NCBI GenBank assembly: GCA_937907425.1
Contig: CALCIE010000022.1
Location: 1-23,215 of the forward strand
Reading direction: 5' to 3'
DNA: 23,215 nucleotides
Source: ZC4RG42 sp003242425
GTDB taxonomy: Bacteria > Pseudomonadota > Gammaproteobacteria > Burkholderiales > SG8-39
The notes under the pieces were generated by a model, which saw only the letters and a program-made list of their open reading frames with translations, was not told where the DNA came from and did not search any database. A program made the position numbers and the translations under genes. Shown here one piece after another: positions 1 through 7,804 of the stretch (positions are counted from its first letter, which is position 1; every line of letters begins with the position of its first letter).

Positions 1-2
1 CG

Positions 3-797
<795 letters not shown>

Positions 798-848
798 GCC
801 GGCGGCTAGGCCGTCCCGGGAGCGAACAACTAAAACGGTGCCCCGCGC

Positions 849-1637
849 ATGAACTTCGCGCTGCTACTCTTTGTGCTACTGGTGGTGACCGGCGGCGTCA
901 GCCTCGCCGACCGCCTGTATTTCCGCAAACACCGGACCGCGGGCACGAAAGAGCCCTGGTGGATCGAATACTCCAAGAGCTTTTTTCCGGTCATCCTGAT
1001 CGTGTTCGTGCTACGCTCGTTCATCGTCGAGCCCTTCCGCATTCCGTCCGGCTCCATGCTGCCGACGCTGGAGGACGGCGACTTCATTCTGGTGAACAAG
1101 TACACCTACGGCATCCGGCTGCCGGTCATCAACAAGAAGATCATCGACATCAACGAGCCGGAGCGCGGCGACGTCATCGTCTTCCGCTATCCCGTCGACC
1201 CGTCCTACGACTACATCAAGCGCGTGGTCGGCCTGCCGGGGGACAAGGTGGCGTACATCGGCAAGCGTCTGAGCATCAACGGCGTGCCGGTTCCGATCGA
1301 GCCCGCCGGCGAATACCTGCACCGGGAGAAGATCCGCTACTCCAAGCTCTATTACGAGACGCTCGGCGGGGTGCGGCACGCCGTCCTGAACGATGACGAA
1401 GCCCCCGACGGCGTGTCCTTCGTGATGCAATTCCCCTTTCGCGACAACTGCGTCTACAACGCCGACGGTTTCGTTTGTACCGTCCCGCCGGGACATTACT
1501 TCCTGATGGGCGACAACCGGGACGACTCCAGCGACAGCCGCGTGTGGGGCTTCGTGCCGGAGGCCAACATCGTCGGGAAGGCGTTCTTCATCTGGTTCAA
1601 TTTGAGCGATCCGAGCCGCATCGGATCGTTCCAGTAG
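849..1637 (+). CDS. lepB: Signal peptidase I
   Basis: Inner-membrane serine protease that removes signal peptides from exported preproteins on the periplasmic side. The 262-residue product has a first membrane segment at residues 2-19, a short cytoplasmic loop, and a second membrane segment at about 46-60. The catalytic Ser69 lies in the box PSGSM. The general base Lys124 lies in YIKRVVGLPGD. A downstream family box, GDNRDDSSDSRVWGFVP, is also present near the C-terminus. The length fits the family. The gene follows lepA after 51 nt with no strong Shine-Dalgarno sequence, so it is probably cotranscribed and may depend on coupling. The ATG at 849 gives the expected two-helix N-terminus. Confidence 0.97.
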   Translation: MNFALLLFVLLVVTGGVSLADRLYFRKHRTAGTKEPWWIEYSKSFFPVILIVFVLRSFIVEPFRIPSGSMLPTLEDGDFILVNKYTYGIRLPVINKKIIDINEPERGDVIVFRYPVDPSYDYIKRVVGLPGDKVAYIGKRLSINGVPVPIEPAGEYLHREKIRYSKLYYETLGGVRHAVLNDDEAPDGVSFVMQFPFRDNCVYNADGFVCTVPPGHYFLMGDNRDDSSDSRVWGFVPEANIVGKAFFIWFNLSDPSRIGSFQ

Positions 1638-1653
1638 GCGAGGAGTGCCGCGT

Positions 1654-1995
1654 ATGAGAGCGAAACAACGGGGAATCGGCGTCCTGGGCGGGCTGTGCCT
1701 GATCGTGGGCATCGTCGTGGTCGCCGTCCTGGCGATGAAAATCGTGCCCGCATATATCGAGTACTTCACCGTCAAGAAAATCGTGGCCGACCTGGCCCAA
1801 AGCGAGCTGACTTCGCCCAAGGAGATCCGCGATGCCTTCCGGCAACGTGCCAGCGTCGAATATTTCGACGGCATCTCGCCCAACAATCTGGTCGTCGACC
1901 GGGACGGCATCCGCTTTGCCTATGAAAAACGCATCCCCCTGTTCGCGAATCTGACGCTGGTCATCGATTTCGAAGGGGCGAGCGAGCGCCAGTGA
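1654..1995 (+). CDS. DUF4845 small membrane protein
   Basis: This gene of unknown function sits between lepB and rnc in many beta- and gammaproteobacteria. The product of 113 residues has a short basic N-terminus (MRAKQRG), one strong hydrophobic helix at about residues 7-28 (IGVLGGLCLIVGIVVVAVLA), and a soluble domain that probably faces the periplasm. I chose the ATG at 1654 because a good Shine-Dalgarno sequence, GAGGAG, lies at 1640-1645 with 8 nt spacing. An in-frame GTG at 1645 overlaps that site and is less likely. It starts 16 nt after the lepB stop and is almost certainly in the same operon. The family assignment rests on neighbourhood and topology. Confidence 0.88.
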   Translation: MRAKQRGIGVLGGLCLIVGIVVVAVLAMKIVPAYIEYFTVKKIVADLAQSELTSPKEIRDAFRQRASVEYFDGISPNNLVVDRDGIRFAYEKRIPLFANLTLVIDFEGASERQ

Positions 1996-2029
1996 GCGGC
2001 GGGGGAGCACTTCAGCGCATGCAACCGTC

Positions 2030-2704
2030 TTGAAGACCGACCGCCTCCAAACCCGTCTCGGGTACCGATTCAAGGACCTCGGCCTGCTGCAGCAGGCCCT
2101 GACCCACCGCAGCCACAGCACGCCGCACAACGAGCGGCTGGAGTTTCTCGGCGACAGCATCCTCAACTTCATCATCGCGGCGGAGCTCTACCGGCGCTTC
2201 ACCCGCCTGCGCGAAGGCGAGCTGTCGCGCCTGCGCGCGAGCTTGGTGCGCGAGCAGCGCCTGCACGACATCGCCGTGCGCATCGAACTGGGCGACTACC
2301 TGCGCCTGGGCGAGGGCGAGCTGAAGAGCGGCGGCTTCCGCCGTCCTTCGATCCTCGCCGACAGCCTGGAAGCGGTCATCGGTGCGGTCTATCTGGACGG
2401 CGGTTTCGAGGCCGCGCAGAACGTCGTCATGACGCTCTACCAGCCTCTGCTCGACACCCTCGATCCCGCGGTCACCGCCGACAAGGACCCCAAGACCCTG
2501 CTGCAGGAATGGCTGCAGAGCCGCAAGCACCCGTTGCCGCAATACAATGTGATCGCGACCCACGGCGCGGCGCACGACCAGCGGTTCGAGGTCGAATGCC
2601 TCATTCCCGCGCTCGGCATCCGGACCGTCGGCAGCGGCACCAGCCGGCGGCTGGCCGAACAGGAAGCCGCGCGCCGCGCCCATGAAGCCCTGAACGGGGC
2701 GTGA
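2030..2704 (+). CDS. rnc: Ribonuclease III
   Basis: Double-strand-specific endoribonuclease that matures rRNA precursors and cuts structured mRNAs. In 224 residues it shows the signature NERLEFLGDS at 34-43, with acidic catalytic residues Glu38 and Asp42, and a second acidic pair Asp111 and Glu114 in LADSLEAVIGAVYLDGG. A double-stranded RNA-binding domain covers about 152-220, starting DPKTLLQEWLQ and ending RRLAEQEAARRAHEAL. The start is a TTG at 2030: no in-frame ATG or GTG precedes the conserved RLQTRLGYRFKD segment, and the only nearby upstream ATG (2019) runs into a stop after four codons. No clear Shine-Dalgarno sequence is visible. The stop overlaps the era GTG start (GTGA), implying coupling. 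Confidence 0.96.
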   Translation: MKTDRLQTRLGYRFKDLGLLQQALTHRSHSTPHNERLEFLGDSILNFIIAAELYRRFTRLREGELSRLRASLVREQRLHDIAVRIELGDYLRLGEGELKSGGFRRPSILADSLEAVIGAVYLDGGFEAAQNVVMTLYQPLLDTLDPAVTADKDPKTLLQEWLQSRKHPLPQYNVIATHGAAHDQRFEVECLIPALGIRTVGSGTSRRLAEQEAARRAHEALNGA

Positions 2705-3621
2705 GCTTTGCGAACGATTCAGACAGGCCCATGAAAGAAGCTTTTCGCTGCGGCACGATCGCCATCGTCGGCCGTCCGAACGTCGGCAAATCCACGCTGC
2801 TGAACACGCTGGTCGGTCAGAAACTCGCGATCACCTCCCGCAAGCCGCAGACCACGCGTCATCGCCTGCTCGGCATCCTCACGACCGGGGACACCCAATA
2901 CATTTTTGTCGATACGCCGGGCTTCCAGACCGAGCACGGCGGCACCCTCAACCGCATGCTGAACAGAAACGTGCAGCGTTCGCTGCAGGACGTGGACGTG
3001 GTCATGTGGGTGGTCGAAGCCGGCGTCCTCGGGCCTGCCGACTACAAGGTCGCGGCCTTGCTGCCCGACAAGATGCCGCTGGTGCTGGTCGTGAACAAGA
3101 TCGACCGCGTCTCCGAAGCCGAGCTGCTGCCCTTCCTGCAGCGCTGCGGCAGCGAGTTCGAGCGCGCCGAAATCGTGCCTGTGAGCGCGGAGCAGGGCCG
3201 CAACAAGGACGAGCTGCTCGCCGTGCTGCGCAAGCTCCTGCCCGAGCAGCCGGCCATCTATCCCGAAGACGAGCTGACCGACCGTAACGAGCGTTTTCTG
3301 GCGGCCGAATTCATCCGCGAGAAGCTGTTCCGGCTGCTCGGCGACGAAGTACCCTACGGCAGCGCCGTGGTGATCGACCAGTTCAAGGACGAAGGCAACC
3401 TGCGTCGCATCTACGCCTCGATCATCGTCGAAAAACCCGGGCAGAAAGCCATCGTCATCGGCAAGGGCGGCGCCAAGCTGAAGGAGATCGCCACGGCGGC
3501 GCGGCTGGACATGGAGAAACTCTTCGGCTGCAAGGTCTATCTGGAAGTCTGGGTGAAAGTGCGCAGCGGCTGGTCGGAGAACGAGAACCTGCTGCGCAGT
3601 TTCGGCTACGACGCGGGTTGA
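2701..3621 (+). CDS. era: Ribosome-assembly GTPase Era
   Basis: Essential GTPase that binds the 3' end of 16S rRNA during small-subunit maturation. The 306 residues contain the P-loop GRPNVGKS, the switch I region with PQTTRH, the G3 box DTPG, the G4 box NKID and G5 VSA. The C-terminal KH domain has the GxxG-type loop IGKGGAKLKEIATAAR followed by LFGCKVYLEVWVKVRSGW. The GTG at 2701 overlaps the rnc stop by four bases. An ATG at 2731 (MKEAFRCGTIAIVG) would give a 296-residue protein closer to some family members, so the exact start is open. The rnc-era-recO order is the usual one. Confidence 0.96.
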   Translation: MSFANDSDRPMKEAFRCGTIAIVGRPNVGKSTLLNTLVGQKLAITSRKPQTTRHRLLGILTTGDTQYIFVDTPGFQTEHGGTLNRMLNRNVQRSLQDVDVVMWVVEAGVLGPADYKVAALLPDKMPLVLVVNKIDRVSEAELLPFLQRCGSEFERAEIVPVSAEQGRNKDELLAVLRKLLPEQPAIYPEDELTDRNERFLAAEFIREKLFRLLGDEVPYGSAVVIDQFKDEGNLRRIYASIIVEKPGQKAIVIGKGGAKLKEIATAARLDMEKLFGCKVYLEVWVKVRSGWSENENLLRSFGYDAG

Positions 3622-3622
3622 A

Positions 3623-4345
3623 ATGGAGCAGGGCAGCCGCCGCCGGGTGGAGAACGAGCGCGCCTACGTGCTCCACACCTGGCCTTACAGCGAAACCAGC
3701 CTGCTGGTGGAGATCTTCAGCCGCGGTTACGGCCGCCTGCCGCTGCTCGCCAAAGGCGTGCGGCGGCCGCGCTCGTCGCTGCGCGGACTGTTGATGGCTT
3801 TCCAGCCGCTTTCGCTCGGCTGGTCGGGGCGCGGCGAAGTGCGCACGCTCAACCGCTGCGAATGGGTGGGTGGTTTGCCGCTGCTCAAAGGCGACGCGCT
3901 GCTCTGCGGCTTCTATTGCAACGAGTTGCTGATGCGGCTCCTGCCGCGCGAGGATCCGCACGAGGCGCTGTTCGACCATTACGAAGCCACGCTCGCCCAG
4001 TTGCAGCACGCCGAGGATCTGGAACGCGTGCTGCGTGCCTTCGAGCGGACGCTGCTGAAGGAACTGGGCTACGGACTGACGCTGGACCGCGACGCCGAAA
4101 CGGGCGGCCCGATCGACCCCGAGGCCTTTTATGATTACGAGCCGGATCGTGGCCCCGTGCCCTCGCGCGGAGAGGGCAGGCTGAGGCTGCGCGGGCGCAC
4201 GCTGCTCGCCATCGCCAACGAGGATTACAGCGACCCGGGCACGCTGCAGCAATACAAACAGCTCATGCGGCTGCTGATCAATCATCGGCTCGACCAGCAG
4301 CCGCTGCACAGCCGCAACGTTTACAGGGAACTGCAACAACTATGA
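3623..4345 (+). CDS. recO: DNA repair protein RecO
   Basis: RecO anneals SSB-coated single strands and works with RecR to load RecA in the RecF recombination pathway. The 240-residue product begins with the OB-fold region typical of the family (ERAYVLHTWPYSETSLLVEIFSRGYG, then LLAKGVRRPRSSLRGLL), followed by the helical middle domain (CNELLMRLLPREDPHEALFDHYEATL and RAFERTLLKELGYGLTL). The C-terminal part lacks a clear zinc-binding cysteine set, which is common in proteobacterial RecO. The ATG lies one base after the era stop. The 3' end overlaps pdxJ by four bases. Family and position agree. Confidence 0.95.
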   Translation: MEQGSRRRVENERAYVLHTWPYSETSLLVEIFSRGYGRLPLLAKGVRRPRSSLRGLLMAFQPLSLGWSGRGEVRTLNRCEWVGGLPLLKGDALLCGFYCNELLMRLLPREDPHEALFDHYEATLAQLQHAEDLERVLRAFERTLLKELGYGLTLDRDAETGGPIDPEAFYDYEPDRGPVPSRGEGRLRLRGRTLLAIANEDYSDPGTLQQYKQLMRLLINHRLDQQPLHSRNVYRELQQL

Positions 4346-5106
4346 TGATCGAACTGGGCGTCAACATCGACCATGTGGCGACCGTCCGGCAGGCCCGCCG
4401 GACCTACGAGCCCGATCCGGTCTGGGCGGCCGTGGAAGCCCATCTGGGCGGCGCCGACGGCATCACCGTGCATTTGCGCGAAGACCGCCGCCACATCCAG
4501 GACGAGGACGTGCGCCGCCTGCGCGAGCTGACGCACATCAAGCTCAACCTGGAAATGGCGCCTACGCCGGAGATGGTCGAGATCGCCCGGCGCATCCGGC
4601 CGGAAATGGCGATGCTGGTGCCCGAAGGCCGGCAGGAGATCACCACCGAAGGCGGCCTCGATATCGTCGCTCAGGAGAGCAAGCTGCGCGAAACGGTGGC
4701 GCGGCTGGCGGACGCCGGCATCGTGGTGAGCGTGTTCATCGACGCCGACCTGCGCCAGGTGGAGGCGGCCAAGCGCATCGGCGCCGCGGTCTGCGAGGTC
4801 CACACCGGCCCTTACGCGCACGCCTTCCATTCACAGGGACGCGATCCCGAAAGCCCGGCGGTGGTGAAGGAGCTCGAAGCGCTGCGCAAGGCGGGCGAGG
4901 CGATCCGCGACCTCGGCATGCGTTTCAACGCAGGGCATGCCTTGAACTACTTCAACGTCGAACCGGTGGCGCAACTGCCCGGTGTGCGCGAGCTGCACAT
5001 CGGCCACGCCATCGTCAGCCGTGCCGTATTCGTCGGCATGCGCGAAGCCGTGCGCGAAATGAAGGCGCTGATCGTGGCGGCCAGCACCTTGCAGCGGCGG
5101 AGCTAG
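4342..5106 (+). CDS. pdxJ: Pyridoxine 5'-phosphate synthase
   Basis: Condenses 1-deoxy-D-xylulose 5-phosphate with 3-amino-2-oxopropyl phosphate to form pyridoxine 5'-phosphate, the last step of the DXP-dependent vitamin B6 pathway in the cytoplasm. The 254 residues start with the family signature LGVNIDHVATVRQARRT, then GGADGITVHLREDRRHIQ, and include KLNLEMAPTPEM, VPEGRQEITTEGGLD and the C-terminal GHALNYFNVEPVA and ELHIGHAIVSRAVF. Length is as expected. Two consecutive ATG codons (4342, 4345) sit on the recO stop, so either may be used. The pdxJ-acpS pairing just downstream is conserved in proteobacteria. Confidence 0.97.
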   Translation: MMIELGVNIDHVATVRQARRTYEPDPVWAAVEAHLGGADGITVHLREDRRHIQDEDVRRLRELTHIKLNLEMAPTPEMVEIARRIRPEMAMLVPEGRQEITTEGGLDIVAQESKLRETVARLADAGIVVSVFIDADLRQVEAAKRIGAAVCEVHTGPYAHAFHSQGRDPESPAVVKELEALRKAGEAIRDLGMRFNAGHALNYFNVEPVAQLPGVRELHIGHAIVSRAVFVGMREAVREMKALIVAASTLQRRS

Positions 5107-5110
5107 CGCC

Positions 5111-5497
5111 GTGATCGTCGGCATCGGCATGGATCTGGTGGAAATCTCGCGCATCGAGGCTGCGCTCGCGCGCCACGGCGAACGCTTCGCCGAGCGCATC
5201 CTCACCGAGAAGGAATTGCGCCGCTTCCGCAGCCATGCCAAGCCGGCCGCCTATCTCGCCAAGCGTTTCGCCGCCAAGGAGGCGTTCTCCAAGGCGATGG
5301 CTACGGGCATGCGCTGGCCGGTGAGCTGGCGCAATATCGGCGTGGTGAACCATCCTTCCGGCTGTCCCTGTTTCGATCTCGCGCCCGAGCTGGAGGCGCT
5401 GGTGCGCGAGCGCGGCATCACCGGCATGCACGTGAGCATCACCGACGAACGCAGCATGGCGGCCGCCTACGTGATCCTGGAAGGGCGGACGCCATGA
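5111..5497 (+). CDS. acpS: Holo-[acyl-carrier-protein] synthase
   Basis: Transfers 4'-phosphopantetheine from coenzyme A to a serine of the acyl carrier protein, activating fatty acid synthesis. The 128-residue protein has the N-terminal signature GIGMDLVEISRIE with metal-binding Asp8, and the second motif KRFAAKEAFSKA with Glu57. The C-terminus (HVSITDERSMAAAYVILE) also matches the family. The start is a GTG at 5111, four bases after the pdxJ stop. Its 3' end overlaps nagZ by four bases (ATGA). Length and motifs are typical of a trimeric AcpS. Confidence 0.97.
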   Translation: MIVGIGMDLVEISRIEAALARHGERFAERILTEKELRRFRSHAKPAAYLAKRFAAKEAFSKAMATGMRWPVSWRNIGVVNHPSGCPCFDLAPELEALVRERGITGMHVSITDERSMAAAYVILEGRTP

Positions 5498-6528
5498 GCG
5501 TTGCGCTGCCCCTGGGGCCGGTCATGATCGACGTCGCCGGCACCGCGCTCGGCGACGACGAACGCCAGATGCTCCTTCATCCGCTGGTGGGCGGCGTGAT
5601 CCTGTTCGCGCGCAACTACCAGTCTCCCGAACAACTGAAGGTGCTCACGGCGGAAATCCGCGCCCTGCGTACGCCGCCGCTCCTGATCGGCGTCGATCAC
5701 GAAGGCGGGCGGGTGCAGCGCTTCCGCGATGGCTTCACGCGGCTGCCGCCCATGCGCGCGTTCGGTAGGCTCTACGACCGCGATCCGGAGCTTGCGCGGC
5801 ATCTCGCGCGGGCTGCGGGCCGGGTGATCGCGAGCGAGCTGCAGGCGCACGGCGTCGATTTCAGCTTCACGCCCGTGCTCGACGTCGATCACGGCTGCAG
5901 CGCGGTGATCGGCGACCGCGCCTTCCATTCCGACCCTGATGCGATCGCTGAGCTTGCGGGGGCGCTCATCGCCGGACTGCGTGTTCAGGGCATGGGCGCA
6001 GTGGGCAAGCATTTTCCCGGTCACGGCGGCTGCGAAGCCGACTCGCATGTCGCGATCCCGGTGGACGAGCGCAGCTACGAGGACATCGCGCGCACCGATC
6101 TCCAGCCCTTCCGCAAACTGTTCGGGCAGGGCCTGTGCGCGGTGATGCCCGCGCACGTCATCTATCCCAAGGTGGACGAGCGGCCGGCCGGATTTTCGCG
6201 CCGCTGGCTGCAGGACATTCTGCGCGGCGAGCTTGGTTTCGACGGTCTCGTCTTCAGCGACGATCTGTCCATGGAAGGGGCCAGCGTCGCGGGCGGGCCG
6301 CTCGCGCGCGCGCAGGCCGCGCTGGAAGCGGGCTGCGACATGGTGCTGGTCTGCAACAAGCCCGATTCGGCACGAGAGGTTCTGGCCGGCCTGGAAGTGC
6401 CGCCGGTGCAAGCTGTCAGGGTGGAGCGCCTGCGCCGGCAGACGCCGCCCGCACCGGAAGAACGGCAGCTCGCCCGTGCGGCGCAAAGCGAGCTGAACGA
6501 GGCGTTGGCGGCGGGGGTGCTGGTCTGA
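5494..6528 (+). CDS. nagZ: Beta-N-acetylhexosaminidase NagZ
   Basis: Cytoplasmic family-3 glycoside hydrolase that removes N-acetylglucosamine from anhydromuropeptides during peptidoglycan recycling. In many bacteria its product signals beta-lactamase induction. The 344 residues contain LLIGVDHEGGRVQRFRDGF (63-81), the NagZ hallmark KHFPGHGG at 172-179 carrying the catalytic histidine (His177), and the nucleophile motif FSDDLSMEG around 254-262. There is no signal peptide, as expected for NagZ. The ATG overlaps the acpS stop. The end of the gene overlaps the next frame through CTGA. The identification is firm. Confidence 0.96.
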   Translation: MSVALPLGPVMIDVAGTALGDDERQMLLHPLVGGVILFARNYQSPEQLKVLTAEIRALRTPPLLIGVDHEGGRVQRFRDGFTRLPPMRAFGRLYDRDPELARHLARAAGRVIASELQAHGVDFSFTPVLDVDHGCSAVIGDRAFHSDPDAIAELAGALIAGLRVQGMGAVGKHFPGHGGCEADSHVAIPVDERSYEDIARTDLQPFRKLFGQGLCAVMPAHVIYPKVDERPAGFSRRWLQDILRGELGFDGLVFSDDLSMEGASVAGGPLARAQAALEAGCDMVLVCNKPDSAREVLAGLEVPPVQAVRVERLRRQTPPAPEERQLARAAQSELNEALAAGVLV

Positions 6529-7139
6529 GCGGCGGACATACCCATCGCGCGGGGCGCCATCTGGCTTTCGGTCTGGCGATTACGCTCGGTTTCGGCGTGG
6601 TGGAGGCGATCGCAGGCTGGTGGGCGCATTCGCTGGCGCTGCTCTCCGACGCGGGCCATATGCTGAGCGATGCGTTCGCTCTGGGGCTTGCCGCCTGCGC
6701 AGAACGTGTCGCCCATCGTCACCGCGCGGGCGAGGATCTGCATCGCGCGGAAATGGCCGCCGCGGTAATCAATTCGCTGCTCATGGCGGCGATCGTGCTG
6801 TGGATCGCGTTCGAAGCCTTCGAGCGCCTGCGGGCGCCGCGACCGGTGGACGGGGCGGTGGTGGCGGGCATCGCGCTCGTCGGCGTGGGCGTCAACGTGC
6901 TCGTTGCCAAAGTCATTTCCCACGGCGAGCAGACGCTGAACACGCGCGCCGCGCTCCTGCACGTGTTCGGCGATCTGGCCGGCTCGGTGGTGGCGCTGAT
7001 TTCGGGTGTCGTGATCTATCTCACCGGCTGGCTGCCCATCGACCCCATACTTTCGCTCGTGGTGGCGGGCCTGATCGGATTCGCCACGTTCAACCTTTTG
7101 CGTGAGGCATGGACGACCGCGCGCGCGAACCGCTCATGA
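6525..7139 (+). CDS. Short cation diffusion facilitator (Zn/Cd efflux type)
   Basis: This is an inner-membrane metal:proton antiporter of the CDF family. About 204 residues hold all six membrane helices (about 13-33, 36-58, 76-98, 110-130, 142-167, 172-193). It has the metal site typical of zinc transporters: His45 and Asp49 in DAGHMLSD on helix 2, and His146 and Asp150 in HVFGD on helix 5. The cytoplasmic C-terminal domain of about 80-100 residues found in most CDF proteins is absent; the frame stops just after helix 6. No ATG, GTG or TTG occurs in frame near the expected N-terminus, so I propose the CTG at 6525, which overlaps the nagZ stop (CTGA). The next starts, GTG 6597 and 6600, would cut helix 1. 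The 3' end overlaps the next gene (ATGA). Confidence 0.82.
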   Translation: MSGGHTHRAGRHLAFGLAITLGFGVVEAIAGWWAHSLALLSDAGHMLSDAFALGLAACAERVAHRHRAGEDLHRAEMAAAVINSLLMAAIVLWIAFEAFERLRAPRPVDGAVVAGIALVGVGVNVLVAKVISHGEQTLNTRAALLHVFGDLAGSVVALISGVVIYLTGWLPIDPILSLVVAGLIGFATFNLLREAWTTARANRS

Positions 7140-7783
7140 ACCAGGTGCCCAAGGGCAAGACTTTCGATGCCGGCTGCGTGCAATGCCCGCGGCTGGCGGC
7201 TTTCCTCGCCGAAGTGCGCGAGGCGAATCCCGGCTACTATGCGCGCCCGGTACCGTCGTTCGGCGATCCGAAAGCCGAATTGCTCGTCGTGGGCCTTGCG
7301 CCCGGCATGCACGGCGCCAACCGCACCGGCCGGCCTTTCACCGGCGACTACGCCGGCATCCTGCTCTACGAGACGCTGTACAAGTTCGGCTACGCCAACC
7401 GCGTCGGTACGGCCGATCCCGACGACGGGCTGGTGCTGAAAGGCTGCCGCATCGCCAACGCGGTGAAGTGCGTGCCGCCGCAGAACAAGCCCAATCCGGA
7501 CGAAATCAAGCGCTGCAACCAGTATCTCGCCGCCGAGCTCGCCGCCTGTCCGCCGCGCGCCATTCTCGCGCTCGGCCGCATCGCGCACGACGCCGCGCTG
7601 ATGGCGCTCGGCTTCAAACCCAACGGCTACCGCTTCGCGCATCACGCGGTCCACGATCTGCCGAACGGGATGCGGCTCTACGATAGCTACCACTGCAGCC
7701 GATACAATACCCAGACCCGACGCCTGACCACGGAAATGTTCGAAGCCGTGTTCGCCGACATCGCCGCCTATCTGGGGCGGTGA
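7136..7783 (+). CDS. Uracil-DNA glycosylase, family 5 (UdgB) type, iron-sulfur
   Basis: This enzyme excises uracil and possibly other deaminated bases from DNA to start base-excision repair. In 215 residues it has motif 1 GLAPGMHGANRTGRPFTGD (53-71), typical of family-5 enzymes in lacking the catalytic acidic residue of other families. It also has four cysteines placed to bind a 4Fe-4S cluster: Cys14 and Cys17 (C-x2-C), and Cys112 and Cys127 (C-x14-C). The C-terminal loop reads SYHCSRYNTQT, where many family members have HPS. The ATG at 7136 overlaps the preceding stop by four bases. An upstream in-frame ATG at 7109 is possible but adds a non-conserved stretch. It lies next to uvrC, another repair gene. 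Confidence 0.88.
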   Translation: MNQVPKGKTFDAGCVQCPRLAAFLAEVREANPGYYARPVPSFGDPKAELLVVGLAPGMHGANRTGRPFTGDYAGILLYETLYKFGYANRVGTADPDDGLVLKGCRIANAVKCVPPQNKPNPDEIKRCNQYLAAELAACPPRAILALGRIAHDAALMALGFKPNGYRFAHHAVHDLPNGMRLYDSYHCSRYNTQTRRLTTEMFEAVFADIAAYLGR

Positions 7784-7804
7784 GCCGGCAGGCTCTGCGC
7801 CAAA

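Noticed and set aside
6135..6524. An N-terminal extension of the cation-efflux frame back to 6135
   Set aside because: It overlaps the NagZ active-site region in another frame, and its translation is Arg/Gly-rich without any CDF similarity; only the part from about 6525 matches the family.
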